Of a stretch of DNA of 64,000 nucleotides, positions 51,164-63,888 are shown in pieces. The notes below the pieces were generated by a model that saw only the letters and a program-made list of their open reading frames with translations, had not been told where the DNA came from and did no database searches. The stretch is from Entomortierella parvispora (taxonomy: Eukaryota; Mortierellomycota; Mortierellomycetes; Mortierellales; Mortierellaceae). The stretch is taken from contig OY752145.1 of NCBI GenBank assembly GCA_963573315.1, forward strand, positions 806,001 through 870,000, in the 5' to 3' direction. Each line of letters begins with the position of its first letter. Positions within the stretch are counted from its first letter, which is position 1. The translations under genes were made by a program, and so were the position numbers.

Positions 51164-51940
51164 GAAGGATGACAAATTGTGGAGAGATAGGGAAAAAGGA
51201 AAAAAGAATAAAAATGTTTGCATGAAATCTCTCGGAATGGCCAGTTCGAGTCGAACAGCAAGAAGCCGTCACGTTTTGTTACGTCCCAGGCGCACAAGAA
51301 GCAGGTTCGGCTGTGGAGTGTTTTTGCCAGCCTTGCCGGGACCAGGGGCAGAAGGGCAGAGACGAGAGCAACCACAGGACAGAAGACAGCGAGGACAGAG
51401 AAGTGGAATCTCAGGAAGCAGCGGGCCGAAGACGACGACAAGGACGACGACGACAACAAGACAACAACCGACGAAACGAGCAGAGGTCACACCCTCCCCT
51501 CCGGGCTAAAATGCCCTTGGGCAACAAGGCCCGCCAGCCAAAGCCAGCCAAAGCCAGCCCAGGTCCCCCGACGAGAAACAAACGCACAAGGAAAGGGAGC
51601 GGGGGCACACATCCTTTTTTTTTCTTCCCTCTTTTTCTTTTCTTTTCTTCTTTCTCTCTGCCCCAAGTCAGTCTGTCCATTCTCTCTTCCTGCCCATCCG
51701 CTTCTTCTCTCTGTCCGCCCTCGCTCCATTTGCGCCGGGATCCATCCGCTTCGCTCGTACAACAAGACCAGCCACTCCACTCCTCCTCCTCCTCTTCCCC
51801 CCCTCCTTTGGACAGGAACCCACTTGCCATTCCCCCTCATCCTTCCATCCATCCCCTTTTGGCGCGACTGCATCCCAAGCCAAACAACAACAACATCCAA
51901 ATAACCCACAAAAAAACACCCAAAAACAATATCTGTCGAC
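51164..51940. other. CRM1 promoter and leader region
   Basis: 777 bp. 51340-51480 is Arg-codon/purine-rich, and 51610-51900 is strongly C/T-rich leading to the CRM1 ATG. The ORFs of about 220 codons here are low complexity and overlap each other in three frames, so they were rejected. Confidence 0.5.
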
Positions 51941-54900
51941 ATGGAGGTAACAGCTCCCACCCCTCCCTGTTCCCATGACCCATTTTGGTCCGGGTCCCCA
52001 TCTGGACCAGCTGACTAAACAACTAAACCGCTGCGCCAACCCAAATCTCACCATCCATTTCACCATTGATCCATAGGCAATTCTCGATTTTAATCGCGAT
52101 CTGGACATTGACCTGCTCGATCGAGTCGTCCAGGCATTTTTCAGTGGCACAGGACAAGACGTAAGTCCTTGCTGGCACAGTCGACGTCGATTCCTTTGTT
52201 TTCTCCTGATCAGCGCTGTTCCTGGACGCTGTCCTTTTTGTCGCGAGATTGCTTGTAACGCGAGAATCCAGCAGGATTCCAAAGGCGTGTTATCTTTTGC
52301 CTCTTCCAAGCATAATCGCCAATATGGCGACCATGGGACAAAAAGAAGCATGGAGAGGACTGCGATCGTAGGATCTCAGGATTCAGGGTCCCAAACATGC
52401 CGAATGACAGGATAACCATGAATGTGGCGGGCGATTCCAAGCTTGAAAAGTGGACTGGAGATAGACTTGCTCAACAATACAAGGATGACGTTCAAGCGTC
52501 GGGCAGCATGATGGATCGGAGAACGTGGTTACAACAGTGGTCATGGTCACTGGTGGCCCCAGCGTGCGGGATTTCCTCTATTTACTTTGCTGTGATGCTT
52601 TCCTGACTGTCGACCCTTCTCTTCTTTTGCTTTATCTTCATCTCCTTTCGACTCCCAACTCTTGTCTGTTCTTTACTTGGCGTACGGACTTATGAATAGC
52701 ACCGACATGCTCAGCAAGTCTTGACTCAGTTCCAAGAGCACCCTGATGCATGGAGACGAGTGGATGCCATTTTGGACAACTCCAAGGTCTCGCAGACCAA
52801 GGTTAGGATCAGTGCACTTTCGAGAACATCATTCAACTTCTCCCTCTCTGCCATTATCGGGCATGAGGGTCATCCTCTGACTTGCGCTTCTCTAACTCGC
52901 CCTCTCTTTTGTTTGCAACTGTAAAGTTCTTGGCTCTGGCCATTCTCGAAAAGCTCGTTCAAACCAAATGGAAGCTGTTGCCCCCAGAGCAATGCCAGGG
53001 TTAGTGCAAGAATGCTCACCTGTTCCTGACTACTCTTTTGATAACTGCGTCTTTAAATGGCAACTAAACTTATCCAATATCCCCCTAAAAGGTATTCGCA
53101 ACTACACCGTTGGATTGATCGTCAAGCTGTCATCGGATGAGGCGACTCTCTTGCGCGAAAAGACTCTGCTCAACAAATTGAACATGGTTCTTGTTCAGGT
53201 ACGCTATTCGACCAACCTTTCAGGCATTTAGCGCGGTTTCACTGTAGCCTCGAAGCTGTTGTCTGATAACTGTGCCTGCTTTCTGTCATCAACCCCCATA
53301 GATTTTGAAGCAGGAGTGGCCCCATGCCTGGCCCAACTTTATCCCTGAGATTGTCGTATCGAGCAAGTCCAATCTTTCCCTCTGCGAGAATAACATGGTT
53401 ATTCTTAAACTGTTGAGGTACGAATCAGTCAGTATCAATGTGTTACTAGCCCTGGGTTTCTTTTTTCTCACGCAACATCCCGTCCTCATGACTGCGGCCT
53501 TTAGTGAGGAGATTTTCGACTACTCTGCAGAGCAAATGACCCAGGTCAAGACGAAAAACTTGAAGAACTCGATGTGTGGAGAGTTTTCAGAGATCTTCCA
53601 GTTGTGTAGCGAGGTTTTGGAAAAGGCCAACAAACCCAGCTTAATCAAGGCAACGCTAAACACTCTCCTCCGTTTCTTGAACTGGATTCCACTTGGCTAT
53701 ATTTTTGAGACCAACTTGGTGGAGAATCTTCGTTCCAGAGTAAGCATTCTCTATCGTAGTATAACTGTCGCGATAAGTTGTATGCACAGATCCTAAGTAT
53801 TTTTCTTTATTGTCCTCTCTAGTTTTTGGAAGTTCCTCAATTCCGCAACGTTACCTTGCGCTGCTTGACTGAAATTGGAAGTCTCACTGTTGCAGCTGAT
53901 TACAACGACAAGTTTGTCATTCTGTTCAACATTGTAATGACCTCGGTTGCTAAGACTATTCCTATCGGAGGCAGTAAGTTTCAAGCGCACGAGATTCAAC
54001 TTTGTCCTCTATGAAGGTCAAACATACTAATGCTATATCTAAATAGACATTGCCCAGATGTTCGAGAATGCCGGAGATGATGAGCAGCAATACATTCAAA
54101 ATCTTGCGCTCTTTCTTACTGGTTTCCTTGGTGTCCACCTTAAGGTATAGATCGCAATATTTTTCAACTTGATGTACATAAGAGACTGTAGTTGCATTTT
54201 TTAATTCTTCTCCTTTCGCTGTTGGTTAGCTTGTTGAGAATGCACAGAACCGCGAAGTCTTGCTGGTTGCTCACCAGTACCTGTTGAAGATTTCCCAAGT
54301 GGACGATCGCGAGATTTTCAAGATTTGCCTAGAGTACTGGGCAAAGTTGGTGGCGGAGCTGTACGAAGAAATTCAGCAGCTTCCCGTCATGGAATTGCCC
54401 TTGCTGAACCTTGGTGCCGGTCATATGATGCAGTCAGTTGCTGCTGGCAGCGTGGCTCTTCGCAAGAACTTTTACACTGAAGTCCTCGCTCGCCTCCGCG
54501 TTGTGATGATTGAGCGTATGGTCAAGCCAGAAGAGGTAAACATTCTCTCGAATACGAATGATTCAATTGGAAAGACTACTACCAGGTCCTAACGTTTGCT
54601 TGCTTACTTAGGTCTTGATTGTTGAAAACGACGAAGGAGAGATTGTCCGTGAAGTGATGAAGGAGAGTGACACCATCACCTTGTACAAGAGCATGCGTGA
54701 GGTTCTCGTGTACCTGACTCATTTGGACTGCCAAAACACAGAGCAGATCATGTCGGACAAGTTGACAAAGCAAGTGGATGGGTCCGAGTGGTCCTGGGGC
54801 AATCTGAACCAGCTCTGCTGGGCTATTGGTTCTATCTCTGGTGCAATGAGTATGTTAAATGTCAACAGTTGCCTCAGAGTAAGGTAGCTTCCCTGTGTTT

Positions 54901-57244
54901 ATTGCTCGTTCGTCTCTCTAACCCTGCTGTTCTGTGAATAGACGAAGATGCCGAGAAACGTTTCTTGGTCACTGTCATTAAGGAGCTCTTGGGTCTCTGC
55001 GAGATGAAGCGAGGCAAGGACAACAAGGCTGTTGTGGCCTCCAACATTATGTACATTGTTGGACAATACCCCCGCTTTTTGAAAGCGCACTGGAAGTTCT
55101 TGAAGACCGTTGTCAACAAGCTGTTTGAGTTCATGCACGAGACACACGACGGTGTCCAGGACATGGCTTGTGATACGTTTATTAAGATCTCCCAGAAGTG
55201 CAGACGCCACTTTGTGCTGCAGCAGTCGCAGGAAGTCACTCCATTCATCGATGAGATTCTCAACACCCTTGAGAAGATCACAAGCGATTTGTCCTCGAAT
55301 CAGGTACAACAGAATTTTGGATGGAGCTCTTTCTGATGGACAATATGGCATGGATGACTCATAGTCTACTCAATAATTCTTCTAGATCCACACGTTCTAC
55401 GAGGCTATTGGATATATGATCTCGGCGCAACCCAACCGCGATGCTCAAGAACGCCTTATCACTAAGGCCATGCAAACCCCTAACCAACATGTAAGGAAGG
55501 ACTGAGGCCATTTTCAGACCACTGATCGACTTGAACTACTAGACGTTTCTAAACTACTTCTACTCTTTGAATTAGTGGGACTCCATTATGCAGCAGGCCA
55601 ACTTGAGCCTAGCGAACCTCGACAATCCAGAAAACTTGAAGATTTTGGCAAGTGTCCTGAAGACAAACGTTGCGGCCTGCGGGTCCATTGGCGCCGGCTT
55701 TTTCTCCCAGCTTGGTCGCATTTACTTGGATCTACTTGGTGTGTACAAAGCAGTCAGTCAGCTTATCTCGGAGAGTGTTGTTAAGCAAGGGCCTGTTGCT
55801 CTCCGTACGCCCCGTGTCCGCCAGATGCGCACTGTGAAGAAGGAAGTTCTTCGTCTGATTGAGACCTACGTCAACAAGGCTGATGATCTGACCGAGGTGA
55901 CTCAAAAGATTATTCCTGGTGTCCTTGAGGCAGTGTTGGGCGACTATCAGCGTAATGTCGAACCTGCCCGCGATGCCGAAGTTCTCAGTGTCATGAGCAC
56001 CATTGTGAGCAAGCTCGGGGTAAGCAGCACGCCTTTTCTTCGCCATCGTGTACATTCTGTTTTTATTTGTTAGAACCAACGTGTTCCCATGATAACTGGA
56101 AATGAGCAAACCTCTAACATAATCTCTATATTTTTCTCGGCACAGTCCCTTTTGAATGACAAGATTCCAATTATCCTTGAGTCTGTATTTGATGTCACTC
56201 TGAACATGATCAACAAGGATTTTGCAGAGTATCCCGACCATCGTGTTGGCTTCTTCAAATTGGTCCGCGCTATCAACGTTAGCTGCTTCCCTGGTATGAT
56301 TCTTCAACTACATGATCGCTCTGCACAATGTGCGATTTCACTTTATTGTGAACTAACTGTCCTCCCTGCTCCTCACGAAATAGCCCTCATGAAACTCCCC
56401 CCCGCGCAGCTTCGTCTTATTATGGACAGTGTTGTTTGGGCCTTCAAGCACACGATGCGTGATATTGCAGACACAGGTCTTTACATTTGCCTTGAGGTCA
56501 TCAACAACTTCACTGCTAGCGACCCTGTGATTGCGAACCAGTTCTACCAGGCCTACTTCCTCAACTTGTTGAACGACGTCTTCTTTGTTTTGACCGACAA
56601 CAATCACAAGAGTGGTACGTTGATTAAGGAAGGAATGACCAATGTTAAGACAAACAACCCATTGAGAGGCCATCTTTGTATTCTAATCAATGAATTCCAC
56701 TTTTCATGTCACTAGGCTTCAAGCTTCAGAGTCAGGTCCTTGCACGCATGTTCTTTTTGGTTGAGACAGGCGCTGTCCAGGCTCCTCTCTTCAACCCTGC
56801 GACTGTGTCCGATGCCAGCATGACTAATGCCAAGTATCTCCGAGAATACATGATGAACTTGCTTCAAAATGCGTTCCCTCACTTGCAACCGTAAGCCGTC
56901 ATGAATACTTTTGCTGGTTATGAAGGGTTTGTCCCTGCACAAAACTGGAATTTTTATGCTAACTTGCGTCTTCATTTATTGGTACTTTTAGTTCTCAAAT
57001 CCAGACCTTCACATTGGCGCTTTTCGAGACAAACCGGGACCCCAACAAATTCAAGTTGCATTTGCGTGACTTCTTGATTCAGTTGACAGAGTTTGGTGCT
57101 TCTGAGAACGAGCAGAATGAGTTGTTCTTGGATGAGCGTGAGGCAGAGTTGGAGTCGAAGCGCAAGATGGAGCGGGAGGCCGCTCTCCGGATTCCTGGAC
57201 TTGTCAAGCCCTCCGAGTTGCCCACGATGGACGAAGACGACTAA
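51941..57244 (+). CDS. CRM1: Exportin-1 / CRM1
   Basis: CRM1 is the nuclear export receptor for leucine-rich NES cargo, acting with Ran-GTP. Eighteen exons: 51941-51946, 52077-52160, 52700-52801, 52927-52999, 53092-53198, 53302-53417, 53505-53739, 53823-53973, 54047-54144, 54230-54535, 54612-54849, 54942-55303, 55386-55490, 55576-56019, 56146-56293, 56384-56614, 56716-56890 and 56992-57244, all in phase, giving 1077 residues (human 1071). The first coding exon is only ATG-GAG. The N-terminal importin-beta/CRIME region includes [19 protein letters not shown] and [14 protein letters not shown]. The NES groove ([20 protein letters not shown]) is almost identical to human. The groove cysteine targeted by leptomycin B is present in [11 protein letters not shown] (Cys525, human Cys528). 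Intron 2 (52161-52699) is 539 nt, far longer than the others. Confidence 0.97.
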
Positions 57245-58508
57245 TAGTGCCTTACTACAAAACTACAAATCATCGCCAATACTCTAAAGACTTTACTCTA
57301 ACACGATCTGAGGAAGATTGGCGCAAACGAAACGAACATAAAATATTTCCAAGAAAATGAACAAGTATCTTCTATCGACGCGCCTGGTCGCTGGACCAAG
57401 TCCACGTCACCCGTCGTCGTGTCTCGTGACATGCTGAGAGAACATGGACAGTGCGAACTGAGCATTCACAGTCGAATGTCTTCTCTGTCAACAACAAATG
57501 TTCCACTTCTACACCGACACCAGCACTAGCACCAACACCAGCACACCCTTCGCCTGAACATTCGTCTTTTTCTTTCCTCCTTCCTTCTTCTTCACGTAAA
57601 TAGCACAGCACAGCTTTATCAGACACATTGTTGCTCTCACTCTTGCCTTTGCTTCATCCCTTTGTCTCCACGCCACTCCTCGTCGCCGTCCTTTCTGTCG
57701 CAGCCCTCTCGGTCTCTGTCGTTGCAGCAAAGAAAACGCAGCGTCGTCGCCAGCAGCACCATCCACCTCCTCAGGTTCCACAACAAACACTTCTCCAGCG
57801 ACAACAACAGCAACAACAGTCCAACAGCATGGTATGCCATTTCTCTTTCCCTCTTTTCCTCTTCCCTTGTCTTTTTTTTTTTTTTTTTGTTCTGACTTTT
57901 TGAAGGGAGGAGGAGGAATGAAGAATGCGGACAAAGGACAAGGGATTACCTTTTAGAAACTAGATGCATTGAGGTCATGGTCTTCCCAAAAGACGGACCA
58001 AAGACGTGGTGAAGATTAGCTCCTCTGCTTATTTTGCACACCTGTCCACCTGTCCAGTCCAACTCTGTTGCGTCCCATGTAGTCGATGACGAGCCGCATG
58101 CATGGATGCAGGCAGGCAGAGCCAGCCTGTTTGTCCCCTCCTCCATTCTCCGTCCTCCCTCTCCCTCCCTTGCTGTCCCTTGCTGTCCCTGCCCCGCCAT
58201 CTGACTTCCCAGCTAAGCCAACCACCACCACACGAGGGGCAGACGAGGGCGGCAGGGAGGTGCGGGAAGCACAAGCAAAGGGCTTTTCTTCGCTCTTTTC
58301 TCCCTTTCTCTCTCTTCTCTGCTTCATTCCGGGGAATCCCATTTCTTGTCCTCGTCATTATTCATTCATTCTTTATCACTGTCCATTTCTGCTTCTGCCT
58401 CCTCGTGCTCACCCTGGCTTCTGCCTTTTCCTCACACCTTTTTCCTGTCGTGTTACTATATACCTACCTTGTAACATCACTATCTCTATTGTCTGCCGTC
58501 CCTCAAAC
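57245..58508. other. CRM1 3' end and GID8 upstream region
   Basis: CRM1's 3' UTR is followed by two leader-like blocks. The first ends at ATG-gtatgc (57829-57831). It is followed by an 18-T run (57872-57889), and a second C/T-rich block then runs up to the ATG at 58509. See the GID8 entry: the stretch 57832-58508 is either promoter/5' UTR or part of a long first intron. Confidence 0.45.
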
Positions 58509-60130
58509 ATGCCCACTTCTCCTCCTGGCCCCTCTCCCCCGCCCTCTCGTTTAACACCTCCTCCATCACTACCACCACCACTGCCTCCCACCACAAGCAC
58601 CCCGAGTGCATCTCCCCCTCTGATGTCCAGGGGTCTCCCGCGGCTCATGGTCGCCGGTGCCCTGTGGATCACCCTCGTGATGACGGCTGCCCAACTGTTC
58701 GTTCTTTCTCATGTGGGCTTTATCGTTCTCAATTGCTTCTCGCGCTTGACGGCGCCTCCCACGGGTCGAGGCAATTCTGCGCGGGAGCGCCAACAGAACC
58801 CGCGAATTGATGATGATGAAGCGCTAACCTATGATCTGTCTTTCCGTGGTGCAACATTGCCCTTCGCCAACTTCCCTACCCGCTCGGCCGCTGCTTTTCG
58901 ACGCCATATCCAGTCCAACAACCAGGCCACGAACCAGGCCGCCAACGCAAGTGCAGTCAAAAAGACCATCCCACGAGAGGAATGGAACGCGCGTCTGTCA
59001 GAAGTACAGGTGGATCGGGAGTAAGTTCCTTGTCCGACCCAGGTGCTCAGCGCACAAACCACCTAGAGACCCGTGTGACCTCTTTGTTAGTCTTTCTCCT
59101 TTTTCTAATTCGATACGGTGCCTCGCCGCTACTCTACACTAGGGATCTGAACAAACTGATCATGAACTACCTCATTATTGAGGGATACAAGGATGCGGCG
59201 GAAAAATTCAGCCAAGAGAGCGGCGCAACCCCACCTGTGAATCTTGAATCTATTCAGGACCGGATGATCGTCCGCACTGCCATCCAACGAGGAAACATTG
59301 AGGAAGCCATCGAACGTGTGAATGATTTGAACCCAGAGGTAAAGGAGTTAACGACATTGAAAAGATCGGACTGAACGCCGGAAGTGGCGCTTGTGCTTGT
59401 GGAGATTTGATTTGTTTCTGACATCTGCTTTTGTCATACGATGGATGCTGAGTAGATTTTGGACACAAACCCCAAGCTCTTTTTCCATCTGCAGCAACAA
59501 CGACTGATCGAATACATCCGTGAGGGTAGAATCATGGACGCCCTGGAATTTGCACAGGAGGAGTTGGCACCGCGCGGTGAGGAGAATGTATGAAGACTTT
59601 TCTTCCTAGATGGCCCGGCCTTTTGTATTTTGCTGTGCGGATGTTTTTCTAGATATTGACCTCTCTCTCCCTCTCTCTTTTCTTTTACAGCCCGAGTTTC
59701 TTTCAGAGTTGGAAAGGACCATGTCTCTTTTGGCCTTTGAGCTCAATGGCCCATCCCCCGTGAGTGACCTTCTGACACCGGCACAGAGACAAAAACTGGC
59801 CTCTGAACTCAATTCGGCCCTACTTATCTCACAGTCGCAAGAAAAGGATCCAAAGGTAAGACTGCTGTCCCTGCACGCTCTTTCCTGGAAGGATAAGGAG
59901 CACGATCCCTGACTGATCAGCTATATCACCCATTGTTTCTTTAGTTGCCATCACTTCTCAAGATGTGCTGGTGGGCTCAGCAGCAATTGGATGAGCGATG
60001 CATCTACCCAAAGATCAAAGATTTTACGAGGGCCGAGTTGGTGATGGAGCCCATGGGCACAGGACCGATTGGAGGTGGAACGGGCGCGGGCTCAACTTCT
60101 TCTACGGGAGCGGTTGCAGGTGGAGCTTGA
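58509..60130 (+). CDS. GID8: GID8/TWA1, LisH-CTLH-CRA subunit of the GID/CTLH ubiquitin ligase
   Basis: Gid8 is the scaffold of the GID/CTLH E3 ligase that degrades gluconeogenic enzymes in yeast. Exons: 58509-59020, 59143-59338, 59456-59587, 59691-59855 and 59945-60130. The core is unmistakable: [12 protein letters not shown], Lis[25 protein letters not shown] from [20 protein letters not shown] to [19 protein letters not shown], and [22 protein letters not shown]. The 5' end is ambiguous. From ATG 58509 the protein has 396 residues, with a Pro-rich start and a hydrophobic stretch ([20 protein letters not shown], then [12 protein letters not shown]) before the core. Alternatively an ATG-only exon at 57829-57831 splices to 58914, giving 262 residues starting [14 protein letters not shown], nearer the human size of 228. 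The tail is Gly/Ser/Thr-rich. Core confidence is high, start low. Confidence 0.85.
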
Positions 60131-60271
60131 GCAGTATCTCTGTTTTTTTTTTGGCACATGCAAAACATTTGCTCCAATATGACCGACTTTTATCTCTCCT
60201 CCCCGCACTTTTTGCTGCAGAACACTCGCTCGTGGAACGAAGTGTTTCTTTGATCCAATTGTACAAATACT

Positions 60272-60277
60272 AATAAA
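60272..60277 (+). terminator. Poly(A) signal of GID8
   Basis: AATAAA about 140 nt after the GID8 stop, followed closely by the T run. Confidence 0.45.
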
Positions 60278-60322
60278 ATCGGATAAGGATGTTTGAGTGA
60301 TATTTATTGTACAATTGGATTC

Positions 60323-60347
60323 TTTTTTTTTTTTTTTTTTTTTTTTT
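60323..60347. repeat. Homopolymer T run, 25 nt
   Basis: 25 consecutive T after TC, in the convergent GID8/PRELI spacer. On the minus strand it is an A run. It could be simple sequence or a retroposed poly(A) remnant, but no flanking duplication was seen. Confidence 0.8.
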
Positions 60348-60995
60348 GAAAATGCAAGGAAGGAAAGGTTTTCTATGTGAATGCAGTTGGCCGATTCTAG
60401 AGGCATGTGCCTCGGAGAGGATGACAGTGACAGAGAAAGGCAAAAGAAAAACAAAGGGAAAACGGGTATGGACAGTGTGCGGTACAGAAAAAGAAGAAGA
60501 AAAAAAGGCAACTCGGGAAAACGGTCTCCCGTCTACTAGCGTGGATAAGGACTTTGGCGGATGTTGCGATCGCACAGGGAGTCGGAGAGCACACTCCCTT
60601 CCCCCGGAACAATCCGCTCTCCCGATTTCCCTTTTTGGTTGTCACAGATTTTTTTTTTCTGCTCTCCCAATCCCAATCTCCGACGCGCGGTCACTCGACA
60701 AAGGAATTGTGAGAAAGAAAAAAAAAGGTCCGGAACACAGAAAAAAAAAGACCTCCACCCGGTGGTTTCCCAGGGGCGGATGAAGAGCTGGCAAAAGGCG
60801 GGGTCGGCCTCCGGTTGTTGCAGCGACTGTCGCCGATGGTTGCTTAGAGGTCGATGGAAGAAAGGTCGTACGGCAGTTTGGGTATGAATGTTGATCGATA
60901 GAGAAAATGTGGATGTCGTGTGAGAGATGCTGGTCGGGTCAAAGAAGGGGATGAAAAATACTTTTGGGCTGAGTCAGTCAGAAGGCGCTCTTCAT

Positions 60996-61818
60996 TTAGA
61001 GAGTGGCCGCGGCCGCTGAGGCAGCTGCGGTTGTGGCTGCCGTAGCAGCATGTTCCAGCTGGGTAGTGGCTGCCGTTGCTGCATTCTCCAATTGTGTCGT
61101 TGCCTCGATCCTGGCCTCCTTCAACTTCTCGAGCACGAGCTCAAATCCAGCCCGTCCGACCGCAGCATTGTCCCTGAATCGGGTGAGGCAAAAATCCTCA
61201 ATGTAGGATGAAAACCGGGACAAGGCCGAACCAGCTGTGATCTTGGCCTCCTGTCTGAACACTGTTGATTGCTCATTCTGGGGGTTGGGGCTGTAGGTCA
61301 CCGTCTCGTTGATCTTCAAGACGTTGCACATGGTCAGGTTTTGGGTCTTCATGGTCAACTTTTGCGTCTTGGGATCCAACTCGCTCGTTTCCCGAACATA
61401 GGAAAGAGTAGAGCCTCCAAGGAACTAAAAGTACCAACAAGGTGGGGAAATAACACAAGAGAATGTTAATAATGATGACACTCGGAAGAGATCAAACAGA
61501 GATAGCCGCAGGAGAGATAACAAGAATCTCGAAAGTGGCTCTGTCCGTCCCTCTCCCTTTGTTTTCATTTCCCTGTGTTTTTTTTTCTTCTTTTTCCTAT
61601 TATAGAATTCGTACCTTCAGCACCAGAGCAGGGGCATTCTGATTGCAAGTCAAAAGACGCTCAGTGTGAAGAATGCCAGTTTCGGGATCGACATGACGAT
61701 CGAGGACATCGACAGCGATGACATGAGGACATTGCTCATTCGGGTATTTCATCCAGTTGGCGGCCGTAACCTGGGCCCAGGAGTGATTGAAGTGGTGTGT
61801 GGCCTCGAAGAACTTCAT
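60996..61818 (-). CDS. PRELI/Ups-family mitochondrial lipid-transfer protein
   Basis: PRELI/Ups proteins pair with Mdm35/TRIAP1 and move phosphatidic acid or phosphatidylserine between mitochondrial membranes. Exons on the minus strand: 61818-61615 and 61424-60996, giving 210 residues. The start MKFFEATHHFNHSWAQVTAA followed by WMKYPNE, then VDVLDRHVDPETGILHTERL, EAKITAGSALSRFSSYIEDF and GRAGFELVLEKLKEAR, matches the single PRELI/MSF1 domain through about residue 168. I cannot firmly separate Ups1/PRELID1 from Ups2/PRELID3. The F-x-x-x-R-F and GFEL-x-L-x-K-L tail favours PRELID1/Ups1. The last 38 residues are a tandem 11-residue repeat (TTQLENAATAA, TTQLEHAATAA) and an Ala/Thr run, like the LEA-type tail of animal PRELI. 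Confidence 0.88.
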
Positions 61819-61856
61819 GACGTGTATGTGTGAGTGAGAAGGGAGATAGAGAGAGA

Positions 61857-61888
61857 GTGTGTGTGTGCGTGTATGTGTGTGTGTGTGC
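61857..61888. repeat. TG/CA microsatellite
   Basis: About 32 bp of mostly TG units with a few C and A interruptions, about 40 bp upstream of the PRELI start. Confidence 0.8.
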
Positions 61889-62433
61889 GAAGGTATGAAG
61901 GTGTGGTTCGTTAAGAATGAGAGTGACAAATGCAGAGAATGAATAAAGAGAAGAAGAACAAAAAATGCAAAGAATGAATGAAAGAGACGAGGGTAAGGAA
62001 GAAAGGAAAAGACGACAAGGGCCAGCCATTTTATTTTGTTTTCCTTCCGATGATTCAATCCACGCCAACGAAGGCCCTTCTGCTTGTCTCCGCCCATTCC
62101 CTCTGACTGGCCGGAAATGACCATCTCCGCCGCCTTCCGCCCCTCCGCCCAGCCAGGCACCCGAGATCACGTGAAATAAGCAGTCCGGAAATCAAATCAC
62201 AGCCCTTAAGGGATCCTCCGGCCAGCCCTCTCCCCTCCCCCCCATTTTAGACGCACCGCCTGGCTCCCTGTGAAGCTCCCTCTCACACTCATCAAGAAAA
62301 TGTAATACATTGGATTTGCTCAACAGAGGATCTGCTCCTTGGATCCATCGATCGCCATGCTATGCGATCCATCGATCCATCCTTCACCATCGTTGGTCAC
62401 ACCTCGACTCCGAGACCTAAAGAGACCAGCCCT

Positions 62434-62465
62434 TACCGACATACCGACATACCGACATACCGACA
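62434..62465. repeat. 8-bp tandem repeat, four copies
   Basis: Four perfect copies of TACCGACA in the region upstream of uL16. Imperfect GATCCATC/ATCGATCC words lie just before it at 62341-62380. Confidence 0.85.
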
Positions 62466-62718
62466 CTGTTGTACCACCAGGACCCCTCATGGACCGATCA
62501 CCATCATCAATGGTCAATCCCGTCTTTTCGATGACCTGCTACCTCCCAGAGACTCCAATTCATGTTCATACTCACGGTTTGACATACACATCAAAGCTGC
62601 ATCTCGCATGGAGGGTTGGCGATCACTGTTGCCTGGAAGTAGAGACTAGGCCATGGAATGAATCATCCTGTTGAACCTATGATCAGACCTCCTGCGGACA
62701 TCTCAAGGACAACAATAA

Positions 62719-63888
<1,170 letters not shown>

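Larger units (their letters stand above)
60131..60995. other. Convergent intergenic region, GID8 / PRELI
   Basis: 865 bp containing the 3' UTRs, a 25-nt T run and several A runs (60440-60760). ORFs here are low complexity. No RNA gene was recognised. Confidence 0.5.

Noticed and set aside
51218-51978. Overlapping ORFs of about 220 codons upstream of CRM1
   Set aside because: Low-complexity Arg/Lys/Pro/Ser translations open in several frames at once. The region is a purine- then pyrimidine-rich leader.
51668-52351. 227-codon minus-strand ORF across CRM1 exons 1-2
   Set aside because: It spans introns and a conserved exon of CRM1 and has Arg/Trp-rich random composition.
60307-60783. 158-codon ORF starting in the T run
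   Set aside because: It begins with a poly-Phe run from the T homopolymer and is low complexity throughout.
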